A stretch of 9,177 nt of DNA from Desulfobacteraceae bacterium (GTDB lineage: Bacteria; Desulfobacterota; DSM-4660; Desulfatiglandales; JALVMZ01). The position numbers and the translations under genes were made by a program. Position 1 is the stretch's first letter; every line of letters starts with the position of its first letter. Shown piece by piece: positions 1 to 6,041 of the stretch. A model generated the notes under the pieces. The model was not told the DNA's origin. It was given only the letters and a program-made list of their open reading frames with translations, and did no database searches. The stretch is taken from assembly GCA_027032655.1 (NCBI GenBank), contig JALVMZ010000588.1, positions 1-9,177 on the forward strand. Reading direction: 5' to 3'.

Positions 1-1
1 G

Positions 2-460
2 TTTTTAATGGATGTGATATGGGGAGAACTGGATTACTTAATAATCGATTCACCTCCGGGCACAGGTGATGAGCCACTCTCTGTGTGTCAGCTTATTGGC
101 GAATTAACAGGTGCAGTGGTAGTTACAACACCACAGAGGGTTGCACAAGTAGATGTCAGGAAATCCATCACTTTCTGCAATCATTTAAAGGTTCCTGTGC
201 TGGGTGTGGTTGAAAATATGAGTGGATTTGCGTGTCCCAAATGTGGAGAGATAACCAATATAATGGGTGAAGGAGGCGGAAGGATTATAGCCCGTGATAT
301 GGGCGTTCCTTTTATTGGCAGTATCCCCATTGATCCAGCTGTTTCAGAGGCCTGCGACTATGGCAAGGTGTTTTTGTATCACTTTGACTCAACCCCGACT
401 GGAAAAATCATGCTGGATATTATTAAACCCATTATAGAGAAGGTGGAAAATAAGCATTAA
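2..460 (+). CDS. mrp: Mrp/NBP35 (ApbC) family Fe-S carrier P-loop ATPase, 3' part
   Basis: This is the C-terminal part of a MinD-like ATPase that, by family knowledge, binds and delivers Fe-S clusters to apoproteins in the cytoplasm. The reading frame is open from base 2, and the ATG at 8 is only an internal Met: the residues before and after it match the middle of the family, and the P-loop (Walker A) half lies outside the window. Counting from that Met, the DSPPGTGDE motif is at 14-22 and the VVTTPQ strand at 38-43. The CPKC motif (C76, C79) is the pair that holds a bridging cluster in ApbC/NBP35 dimers. The C-terminus is of normal length. The stop TAA (458-460) lies inside the 8-bp duplication that flanks the inserted element 466-658. 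The next gene is NifX-like, a common partner of Mrp in anaerobes. Family assignment is secure; the client protein is unknown. Confidence 0.93.
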   Translation, partial: FLMDVIWGELDYLIIDSPPGTGDEPLSVCQLIGELTGAVVVTTPQRVAQVDVRKSITFCNHLKVPVLGVVENMSGFACPKCGEITNIMGEGGGRIIARDMGVPFIGSIPIDPAVSEACDYGKVFLYHFDSTPTGKIMLDIIKPIIEKVENKH

Positions 461-465
461 CAATA
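458..465 (+). repeat. left copy of 8-bp direct repeat TAACAATA (putative target-site duplication)
   Basis: The octamer is identical to 659-666, and the identity stops exactly at both edges: base 457 (T) differs from 658 (C), and 466 (G) differs from 667 (T). Its first three bases are the TAA stop codon of mrp, so the insertion preserved the stop. Confidence 0.6.
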
Positions 466-658
466 GAGGCTGTTCAATAATAAACAGGGTTTTAAGTTGT
501 CATTCTGAGGGGCGAAGCCCCGAAGAATCTTATAACAGGTTTAAATAAAAGAGATTCTTCGCTATCGCTCGGAATGACAGTTTGCAGTAGGTGAATGTTA
601 TAGATCCTTGTAGTTTTTCGATTTTTCAAGAGATTGCAAGTTTTTAAACAGGCTCAAC
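466..658. mobile_element. MITE-like miniature inverted-repeat element with 8-bp target duplication
   Basis: This 193-bp non-coding segment lies between mrp and the NifX-like gene. The left end (466-480, starting GAGGCTGTTCAA) and the reverse complement of the right end (641-655, starting GAGCCTGTTTAA) match at 12 of 15 positions, so they form an imperfect terminal inverted repeat; three extra bases (656-658) lie outside it on the right. Immediately outside both ends is the same octamer, TAACAATA (458-465 and 659-666), as expected for a target-site duplication. The element carries an inner palindrome (498-580) and no plausible ORF. It would need a transposase supplied in trans. I cannot say which IS family would mobilise it, because no other copy is in the window. 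Confidence 0.65.
498..580. repeat. long interrupted palindrome (GTCATTCTGAG...GAAGAATCT type)
   Basis: The left arm 498-530 begins TGTCATTCTGAG and ends CGAAGAATCT. The right arm 552-580 (AGATTCTTCG...GGAATGACAG) is its reverse complement apart from the middle. Each arm has its own small central motif: GGGGC-GAA-GCCCC at 509-521 on the left, and a GCTATCGC-type segment near 559-567 on the right. The arms are separated by an AT-rich loop of about 21 bases (531-551). Transcribed RNA would form a long stem on either strand. The GTCATTC...GAAGAATCT signature resembles intergenic palindromes I know from several bacterial phyla, so this is probably a genome-wide repeat. It could also act as a transcription attenuator or mRNA stabiliser between mrp and the next gene. 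Confidence 0.75.
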
Positions 659-666
659 TAACAATA
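659..666 (+). repeat. right copy of 8-bp direct repeat TAACAATA (putative target-site duplication)
   Basis: This perfect copy of 458-465 sits directly before the AGGAGG ribosome binding site of the NifX-like gene. Together the two copies bracket the inverted-repeat element at 466-658. Confidence 0.6.
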
Positions 667-670
667 TAAG

Positions 671-676
671 AGGAGG
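671..676 (+). promoter_or_regulatory. strong ribosome binding site (AGGAGG) of the NifX-like gene
   Basis: A perfect AGGAGG lies ten bases before the ATG at 687 and fixes that start. It lies outside the inserted element, five bases after the right copy of the octamer, so translation signals of this gene survived the insertion. Confidence 0.85.
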
Positions 677-686
677 TGATTATCTG

Positions 687-1025
687 ATGAAGATTGCGAT
701 ACCACTTGCTGATGGAAGGTTGTCCATGCATTTTGGTCACTCTGAGTATTTTGCCATACTGGATGTGGATCCTGCAACGAAGGCTATTTTAAAAAGAGAG
801 GACATTGAGGCACCACCTCATCAACCGGGCCTTCTACCGCCCTGGTTGAAGAGTAAAGGTGTTGATGTGGTTATTACTGGCGGAATGGGACAGAGGGCAC
901 TGAGCCTATTCAGGGAGCAGGGAGTGGAGGTTATTGTGGGGGCACCATCACTTCCTCCTGAGGAGATAGCTAATAGTTATTTGCATGGAACACTGATAAC
1001 AGGACAGAATGTGTGCGATCATTAA
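687..1025 (+). CDS. NifX/NifB-C-terminal-like (Dinitro_FeMo-Co domain) protein
   Basis: This is a complete 112-residue single-domain protein of the Dinitro_FeMo-Co family, whose members bind Fe-S, Fe-Mo or Mo-Cu clusters (NifX, NafY, and the orange protein ORP of sulfate reducers). Family hallmarks are visible: the MKIAIPLADGRLSMHFGHS start, with the conserved MHFGH at 14-18; the acidic and proline-rich EAPPHQPGLLPPWL segment at 41-54; and VVITGGMGQRA at 61-71. Cys110 near the C-terminus is the only cysteine. It follows an Mrp-type ATPase, the same pairing as in the MRP-ORP locus, so it is more likely a cluster-binding partner of Mrp than a nitrogenase factor; no nif gene is seen here. If the element at 466-658 is removed, the gap to mrp shrinks to about 25 bases, which supports an original operon. 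Exact function is unknown. Confidence 0.88.
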   Translation: MKIAIPLADGRLSMHFGHSEYFAILDVDPATKAILKREDIEAPPHQPGLLPPWLKSKGVDVVITGGMGQRALSLFREQGVEVIVGAPSLPPEEIANSYLHGTLITGQNVCDH

Positions 1026-1052
1026 TCTTGCCTAAAGCCCACACCTCGTCTC

Positions 1053-1106
1053 ACTGAGGGTGTGAGAACCAGAACCTCGGAAAGAGATGGTTCTTACACC
1101 CTCAGT
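1053..1106. terminator. bidirectional hairpin between convergent genes
   Basis: The arms 1053-1070 (ACTGAGGGTGTGAGAACC) and 1089-1106 are reverse complements at 17 of 18 positions, and the one mismatch can form a G-U wobble in one RNA strand. The loop is 18 bases. The hairpin lies 27 bases after the stop of the NifX-like gene and 14 bases after the stop of the minus-strand rsmB gene. The plus-strand side is followed only by TTTAATTAG, so the U-tract is weak. A loop sequence AGAACC (1071-1076) repeats the end of the left arm and could pair alternatively with 1089-1094. The most likely role is a shared terminator for both converging units. Confidence 0.72.
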
Positions 1107-1120
1107 TTAATTAGCACCAG

Positions 1121-2509
1121 CTATGATTCCCTTTTTATTAATGCTCCAAAAAAGCCGTCCATACCATGAATATGAGGATATGTCCTTAAGAATCCATTTT
1201 CATCAATCAGGTCATGACACCATGGAGGACCTGTTTCCTTAAGATCAATAACTGAAAACCCGGGGTGATTATGAAGGAAATCTTTTATGACACCTTCGTT
1301 TTCCTCCTTAGAAATTGTGCATGTAACATATAAAAGCAGTCCTCCTCTGTTGAGGAGCAATGATGCCTCATTTAAGAGGCTTTTTTGCATTAATGACAGA
1401 CGATGGATATCAGCAGGTGATTTGCTCCACTTAAGGTCTGGGTGTCTTGATATGGTGCCCAGCCCCGAGCAAGGGGCATCAAGAAGTATCTTGTTAAACC
1501 CTATTTTATGAAAAACTCTATTAAGCCCTTTAATGGCATCATAACGAATTGGGAGGATACTCTTTATTCCAAGCCTTTTTGTATTATCAATTAAGCCAAT
1601 TAATTTTCCGTGGTTTATATCACAGGCAATGACTTTGCCATTGTTATTCATTAACTGGAGCATGTGAGTGGATTTGATTCCAGCACCTGAGCAGATGTCA
1701 AGTATCATATCCATTGGATGAGGGGATAAAAGATGGGCAATTATCTGGGAGGCACGCTCCTGTATCTGAAAATATCCTTCTTTAAATAAATCTGTTTCAG
1801 CAAGGTTGCCCCTGGATTCTTCCACTGTAATGCACTCAGGTGGAAAATCCACAGTTTTTGATATTATACCTTTTTCACCCAGCCTTTTAATTAACTCATC
1901 TCGTTTTATTTTCAGAGTGTTTGTCCTTAAATGGAGTTTGGGAAATGTGTTTCCTGCCTTGAGGAGTTCTTCGGTCTCGACCGGGCCAATCTCTTTGATC
2001 CATTTTTGAACAAGCCAGATTGGATATGAATAAAGGATGGAGAGGTATTTTTCAGGTTCTTTTATTCTATCAGGGTAGGGGAGGCTCTTTTTTTTTCTGC
2101 ATATGTTTCTAAGTATGGCATTTACAAAAGATGATATATGAGGGGGCTGGGTTTTTTTGGCAATATTGACTGCCTCATTCACTGCTGCTGAATCCGGGGT
2201 TCTGTCAAGAAATAATATCTGATAGATGGCAATCCTCAGGATATTAAGGACCGCAAGATTTATTTTTTTTAGCGGGACAGTGGATATCTGCTCAATAACC
2301 CAATCCAGCCTTAATTTCCATCTTATCACTCCCTGCACTATCTGAGTAATAAATGATCGGTCTCTTTGATCCAGTAGGGAGTATTTTTTTAGGATTCTAT
2401 CAATCCTATTTGAAGAGAACTCCCCTGTTTTTTCAATCTTAATAAGGGCTTCAAGAGCTATCTCTCTGGGATTCTTTTTATGGATTTTTGATGAATGCCT
2501 TGATTCCAC
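1121..2509 (-). CDS. rsmB: 16S rRNA (cytosine-C5) methyltransferase RsmB (Sun/Fmu)
   Basis: The 462-residue enzyme transfers a methyl group from SAM to C5 of a cytosine in 16S rRNA (C967 in E. coli). Residues 14 to about 140 form a NusB-like RNA-binding domain, and the rest is a Rossmann methyltransferase. The SAM site is at 268-282 (ILDICSGAGIKSTHM), with D297 and D324 as later binding residues. The two catalytic cysteines are C347 in DAPCSGLGT and C397 in TCT. The GTG start is the only standard start between the upstream in-frame stop and the NusB domain; it overlaps the end of the DUF116 gene by 32 bases and has no well-spaced Shine-Dalgarno, so translation is probably coupled. The usual CAAPGGK motif reads CSGAGIK here. 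It is the last gene of the minus-strand block and ends just before the 1053-1106 hairpin. Confidence 0.95.
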   Translation of the reverse strand: MESRHSSKIHKKNPREIALEALIKIEKTGEFSSNRIDRILKKYSLLDQRDRSFITQIVQGVIRWKLRLDWVIEQISTVPLKKINLAVLNILRIAIYQILFLDRTPDSAAVNEAVNIAKKTQPPHISSFVNAILRNICRKKKSLPYPDRIKEPEKYLSILYSYPIWLVQKWIKEIGPVETEELLKAGNTFPKLHLRTNTLKIKRDELIKRLGEKGIISKTVDFPPECITVEESRGNLAETDLFKEGYFQIQERASQIIAHLLSPHPMDMILDICSGAGIKSTHMLQLMNNNGKVIACDINHGKLIGLIDNTKRLGIKSILPIRYDAIKGLNRVFHKIGFNKILLDAPCSGLGTISRHPDLKWSKSPADIHRLSLMQKSLLNEASLLLNRGGLLLYVTCTISKEENEGVIKDFLHNHPGFSVIDLKETGPPWCHDLIDENGFLRTYPHIHGMDGFFGALIKRES

Positions 2510-3284
2510 CTTCCACCAGCCTGATACTCACATCCGTGTCATAGCATGGGCCATTGGGCCTTCGGTTAAGAATACCAAAGACAGGTATAGGATATGCGTC
2601 CTGGATACCACTTGTTAAATCCCTTTCACATGCCACACCTATAATAAGATGAGGCTTTTTCTCCTTTACTATGCGTCTTGCCAGTGTTCCACCTGTTGCA
2701 ATGGATATATCCACATTATATTTTTCAGAAAGTCCAACTAAGTCCTTAATCTTGCATTTACCACACCTTTTGCAATTATTTACATTTCCGGTTATTCTCA
2801 CAGGACATTCATGGTTCTGGAGGCAGTGAGGGAGTAAGAGCAGGAGTCTTTCAGGAGATACGGTTCTGGATTCAGCAAGGACCAGTTGATTATTTATGGT
2901 AATAAAAGCCCTCCTTACCTGATCCTTGGTGACACCAATAATCTTTCCCACTGCAATCAAGATGGGAAAAAGAAACTTGATTACAACTCCCCTTATCTTT
3001 TTATTAAAGAAGAGATTCTTACCCCTAATAATGGTAAGTATAAGAGTTATACTTCCACCAATGAGGAAAAGCACAATGGAGCCAAACACCAATGCCATTA
3101 TCCATGGAAGATATGGATGAATAGCAGTAAAACCCACATAAGGAATCCACCACAGCAGAACTGCAGTCCCTATTAAAAGAATACAGGTAAGAACTAATAG
3201 AATAATAAAGGTTCTTTTCCCTTTGGGTGTTCCATCTTCTTGGAAATATTCTTTATTAATCCTTTCCAAGTATTGTTCCTTCAT
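2478..3284 (-). CDS. DUF116 family membrane protein with cysteine cluster
   Basis: This 268-residue protein of unknown function belongs to the DUF116 family. An N-terminal charged segment is followed by two hydrophobic helices (about 24-50 and 58-85) and then a soluble domain. That domain has seven cysteines: C154 and C160, C171-x2-C174-x2-C177 (NNCKRCGKCK), C219 in VACERD and C247 in GPCYD. They look suited to hold a metal or Fe-S cluster. I chose the ATG at 3284, which has an AGGGA ten bases upstream. A TTG at 3350 would add 22 residues and overlap fmt by 95 bases with no gain in family match. The gene overlaps the end of fmt by 29 bases and the start of rsmB by 32 bases, so it is embedded in a translation operon. 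The def-fmt-DUF116-rsmB order is one I associate with Geobacter-like genomes, which suggests a link to translation, but none is shown. Confidence 0.8.
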   Translation of the reverse strand: MKEQYLERINKEYFQEDGTPKGKRTFIILLVLTCILLIGTAVLLWWIPYVGFTAIHPYLPWIMALVFGSIVLFLIGGSITLILTIIRGKNLFFNKKIRGVVIKFLFPILIAVGKIIGVTKDQVRRAFITINNQLVLAESRTVSPERLLLLLPHCLQNHECPVRITGNVNNCKRCGKCKIKDLVGLSEKYNVDISIATGGTLARRIVKEKKPHLIIGVACERDLTSGIQDAYPIPVFGILNRRPNGPCYDTDVSIRLVEGGIKAFIKNP

Positions 3285-4227
3285 CAATTCTGTGTCCCTG
3301 TAAGAATTCCTTAATCCCCATTCTTCTTTTACCAGGAAGTTGTATTTCAAGAATTTCTAATATTCCATCTCCTGTTTCAATCATTAGAGATGATTTACTC
3401 TTTATAATTCTTCCTGGTGTGGTATTAGCCTTTTGATTGTTGATTATTTTGGGTCTGAATATCTTAATGGTCTCCCCTTTTAGAGTGGTGGATGCACCTG
3501 GCCAGGGGTCAAGCCCCCTTATTAGAGAGCATATTTCTGAACAACTCTTTTCCCATCTTATGGTTGAGATCGATTTATCAATTTTTGGGGCATAAGATGC
3601 CATGTCTTCATCCTGGGGTATCTCTTTTATCTTCTCGGTTTTCATCCTCTCCAGTGATTCAATGAGGAATTCTCCACCAAGGATGGCAAGTCTATCATGA
3701 AGTTCTCCTGTGGTTTCATCCTCTTTTATGGGAATTATTTTCTGATATATGATAGGGCCTGTATCAAGCCCCTCATCCATACGCATTATAGTAAGCCCGG
3801 TTTGTTTCTCACCATTTATAATAGCCCAGTGTATAGGTGCTGCTCCCCTGTATTTTGGCAGAAGGGATGCATGCACATTTATAACTCCGAATGGAGGAAT
3901 CTCCAGTAGCTCCTTTTTCAATATCTGACCAAATGCAACAACGATGATTAAATCAGGTGTTTTTGATTCAATGATTTGGAGAAAATCTGTATCTGATGCC
4001 CTTTCCGGTTGCAGGACCTCAATGGAGTGGTTTTGTGCAAGCACCTTTACAGGTGGTGGAGTTAGTTTTTTCCCTCTTCCTTTTGGGCGGTCAGGCTGAG
4101 TTACCACTCCAAGTAACCTGTAACTATTTTTGATAAGTGAATCAAGACATGGAAGAGCAAATTCCGGTGTTCCCATGAAGATGATCCCGGGATCTTGCGG
4201 TAAGTTCTTTCCTTCTAAAGAGGGCAT
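3256..4227 (-). CDS. fmt: methionyl-tRNA formyltransferase
   Basis: Fmt transfers a formyl group from 10-formyl-tetrahydrofolate to Met-tRNA(fMet), the step that marks the initiator tRNA. The 323-residue length is normal. IIFMGTPEFALP (15-26) is the N-terminal strand and loop, and KGRGKKLTPPPVK (49-61) is the flexible tRNA-binding loop. SLLPKYRGAAPI (121-132) is the family signature. The catalytic triad is N117, H119 and D155, matching N106, H108 and D144 of E. coli with a constant offset of 11. The offset comes from an N-terminal stretch of about 11 extra residues. The ATG at 4227 has an AGGA some 12 bases upstream. The C-terminal OB-like domain (about 215-323) is present. The gene follows def by 32 bases and overlaps the DUF116 gene at its end. 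Confidence 0.96.
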   Translation of the reverse strand: MPSLEGKNLPQDPGIIFMGTPEFALPCLDSLIKNSYRLLGVVTQPDRPKGRGKKLTPPPVKVLAQNHSIEVLQPERASDTDFLQIIESKTPDLIIVVAFGQILKKELLEIPPFGVINVHASLLPKYRGAAPIHWAIINGEKQTGLTIMRMDEGLDTGPIIYQKIIPIKEDETTGELHDRLAILGGEFLIESLERMKTEKIKEIPQDEDMASYAPKIDKSISTIRWEKSCSEICSLIRGLDPWPGASTTLKGETIKIFRPKIINNQKANTTPGRIIKSKSSLMIETGDGILEILEIQLPGKRRMGIKEFLQGHRIDEGTILGKD

Positions 4228-4259
4228 TTGATAATCATTCCTGTTTCGAAGTCTTGATT

Positions 4260-4790
4260 TTAGGGTTCTATCTGAATCTTATTCTGCCTCAGCAGTTTCT
4301 TTATCCTCCTTGTATAAATAGACCTTTTTAGATGGCTTATATGGTCAATAAAGAGTATCCCGTTCAGGTGGTCTATTTCATGCTGAAGACATATGGCAAG
4401 GAGATTATTTTCTGCATTAATAGTTATTGGTTTTCCATCTCTATTTAAACCCTTTACCTGCACCATTGCATTCCTCTTTACCTCTGCAGAATAATCAATT
4501 ACACTCAGGCATGCCTCATCGTGGACTATCTCCCCTTCACATTGGGTGATTTCAGGGTTTATTAAAACATTAAGATTCCTATCTTCCTTGGCATCACGGA
4601 CATCAAATACGATCACCCTTTTTAAGATTCCCACCTGATTTGCTGCAAGACCTATTCCACCTGCCCTATACATGGTCTCTGCCATGGAATCGATTAAGTC
4701 CTGGATTTCCTGGTTAATATTTTTAACAGGCTCAGCCTTTTCTCTCAATACAGGATGAGGATATTTGTATATTCCCATAATTTTTGCCAT
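4260..4790 (-). CDS. def: peptide deformylase
   Basis: Def removes the N-formyl group from new polypeptides and is a mononuclear Fe/Zn hydrolase. The 176-residue protein has the three family motifs. GIGLAANQ is at 45-52. Motif II reads EACLS at 92-96, with the metal ligand C94. QHEIDH at 136-141 gives H137 and H141 as ligands and E138 as the base. Motif II is usually EGCLS, so the Gly to Ala change beside the ligand is unusual but conservative. The C-terminal tail after residue 150 is basic (KRSIYTRRIKKLLRQ). The ATG at 4790 has AAGGGGAT with eight bases of spacing. The gene opens the def-fmt-DUF116-rsmB group and has a candidate promoter of its own at 4830-4858. Confidence 0.96.
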   Translation of the reverse strand: MAKIMGIYKYPHPVLREKAEPVKNINQEIQDLIDSMAETMYRAGGIGLAANQVGILKRVIVFDVRDAKEDRNLNVLINPEITQCEGEIVHDEACLSVIDYSAEVKRNAMVQVKGLNRDGKPITINAENNLLAICLQHEIDHLNGILFIDHISHLKRSIYTRRIKKLLRQNKIQIEP

Positions 4791-4796
4791 TTGAAT

Positions 4797-4804
4797 ATCC
4801 CCTT
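4797..4804 (-). promoter_or_regulatory. ribosome binding site of def
   Basis: The minus strand reads AAGGGGAT, ending eight bases before the ATG at 4790. It is one of the clearer Shine-Dalgarno sequences of the minus-strand block and fits def being the first gene of a transcript. Confidence 0.6.
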
Positions 4805-4829
4805 TGAAAGATTGTAATCATAATTCATA

Positions 4830-4858
4830 ATAATAATTCCAAAAGCATGAGAAATCAA
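4830..4858 (-). promoter_or_regulatory. candidate sigma-70 promoter for def-fmt-DUF116-rsmB
   Basis: On the minus strand, TTGATT (4853-4858) and TATTAT (4830-4835) are separated by exactly 17 bases. They match the -35 and -10 consensus at 4 and 5 of 6 positions. The start would fall near 4823, giving a leader of about 33 bases before the def ATG with its good ribosome binding site. The region is AT-rich, so chance matches are easy. Confidence 0.35.
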
Positions 4859-4879
4859 GAATACTTGAGATTGGCATGC
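4841..4879 (-). terminator. weak candidate terminator after mnmA
   Basis: On the minus strand, an imperfect hairpin runs from 4879 to 4845: GCATG pairs with CATGC, then AATC and AAG segments pair with small bulges. It is followed by TTTT at 4844-4841. It lies about 65 bases after the mnmA stop. It overlaps the candidate def promoter, so it could mark the boundary between the thiolation genes and the def operon. The rest of 4791-4943 shows nothing convincing. Confidence 0.3.
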
Positions 4880-4943
4880 ACAGGGAAGAGAGATGGACAT
4901 CTTTTCAGAAAGCCCACAGGGTCTTAAGGGATAGATTTGTAGG

Positions 4944-6035
4944 TTATATTACGGACTTTATAACTCCTCCGCCTATTACCTCATCTCCATCATACAAGAC
5001 CGCAGACTGGCCTGGTGTTATAGCAAGTTGTGGCCTATCAAATAATACCTTAATACTACCATCAGGGAGTTTAAAGACCGTGCCTGGAGCTCCCTTGTGG
5101 TTAAACCTGATTTTTATCTGATATTTTACACCATCGATTAATGAATCTGATCTGATTATATTTACATCCTCTGCAATGAGTCCTTTTGAATATATCTCCT
5201 TTTTTTCTCCAACCACAATTCTGTTTTTTGCAGGGTCAATTTTCTTGACATATAGGGGCTGAGGCGCTGCTATTCCGAGCCCTTTTCTCTGGCCCACTGT
5301 ATAAAACACTATCCCTTTGTGTGAACCAAGTATTTTCCCTGACCCATCAACTATATCCCCTGTCCTGATTTCATCATCTTTAAATAAAAATGAATAGTCC
5401 CCCCCTGATACAAAATCCTGACTTTCTTTCATGTTCCCAAGGTCAAGCCCATATTCATAGGCCATCTTTATGATGTCTTTTTTAAGATATGTGCCCAATG
5501 GGAAGATTGTTCTGGATAGGTGCTCTTGTGTTAATCTATATAAGAAATAACTCTGATCTTTTGATTTATCCATTGCTTTTTTCAGTTTAAAGGTTCCGTC
5601 CTGAGCCTTTTCCACAACTGCATAATGACCTGTTGCAAACAGATCAAATTCAATTCCCTGAGCCGCCGCCTTTTTTATAAGAAAGTCAAATTTCAAAAAT
5701 CTATTACAAACAATACACGGATTAGGAGTCCTGCCTGATAAATACTCTTTTTTAAAGTATGATATCACTGATTCCGTGAATTCCTTTCTTAGATCCACCC
5801 TGTAGAAAGGGATTTCAAGCCTACTGCATAATGCCTCAGCATTTTTTAATTCATTCTCTTCATCTGGCCCGTAACAGGCATGTGCACTCGGAAGATTGAA
5901 CTCTGCGTTTTTATCATAAATCTCCATTGAAAGACCGATTACATCATAGCCCATCTCTTTCAGAAGGATAGCGCACATGGATGAATCCACCCCTCCACTC
6001 ATTCCAACTGCCACTTTTTTTCTTTTTGCTTTCAT
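4944..6035 (-). CDS. mnmA: tRNA-uridine 2-sulfurtransferase, variant MnmA
   Basis: MnmA adenylates U34 of Lys, Glu and Gln tRNAs and replaces O2 with sulfur. The 363-residue length is near the E. coli length. The PP-loop SGGVDSS is at 13-19, GHYA at 136-139, KDQSYFLY at 159-166, and the C-terminal ITPGQSAVLYDGDEVIGGGVI barrel end at 339-359. The first catalytic site reads NPCIVCN (C107, C110), where E. coli has NP-D-x-x-C. The second catalytic cysteine, in E. coli's ESTGIC, is missing: the segment reads ESQDFVSGG (204-212) with Val209 at that position. Extra cysteines occur at C54 (ACYGPDE) and C70. This looks like a separate MnmA subclade, not a decayed gene, because all other motifs are intact. 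The ATG at 6035 is six bases after the stop of the HesA-like gene and has only a weak ribosome binding site. Confidence 0.9.
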   Translation of the reverse strand: MKAKRKKVAVGMSGGVDSSMCAILLKEMGYDVIGLSMEIYDKNAEFNLPSAHACYGPDEENELKNAEALCSRLEIPFYRVDLRKEFTESVISYFKKEYLSGRTPNPCIVCNRFLKFDFLIKKAAAQGIEFDLFATGHYAVVEKAQDGTFKLKKAMDKSKDQSYFLYRLTQEHLSRTIFPLGTYLKKDIIKMAYEYGLDLGNMKESQDFVSGGDYSFLFKDDEIRTGDIVDGSGKILGSHKGIVFYTVGQRKGLGIAAPQPLYVKKIDPAKNRIVVGEKKEIYSKGLIAEDVNIIRSDSLIDGVKYQIKIRFNHKGAPGTVFKLPDGSIKVLFDRPQLAITPGQSAVLYDGDEVIGGGVIKSVI

Positions 6036-6041
6036 TGAATA

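Noticed and set aside
466..658. A small RNA gene or riboswitch between mrp and the NifX-like gene
   Set aside because: The palindrome together with flanking duplications is better explained as an inserted repeat; no known riboswitch core was recognised.
687..1025. A true nitrogenase cofactor gene (nifX)
   Set aside because: The domain is shared by many non-nitrogenase proteins, and no nif gene is in the window, so no nif symbol is given.
3285..3350. Upstream TTG start adding 22 residues to the DUF116 protein
   Set aside because: It would extend the overlap with fmt to 95 bases, and the added residues are just the fmt coding sequence in another frame; the ATG at 3284 is a better start.
4876..5121. 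Plus-strand ORF of 81 codons starting in the mnmA-def gap
   Set aside because: Most of it is antisense to the conserved C-terminus of MnmA, and no ribosome binding site stands at a useful distance before its ATG.
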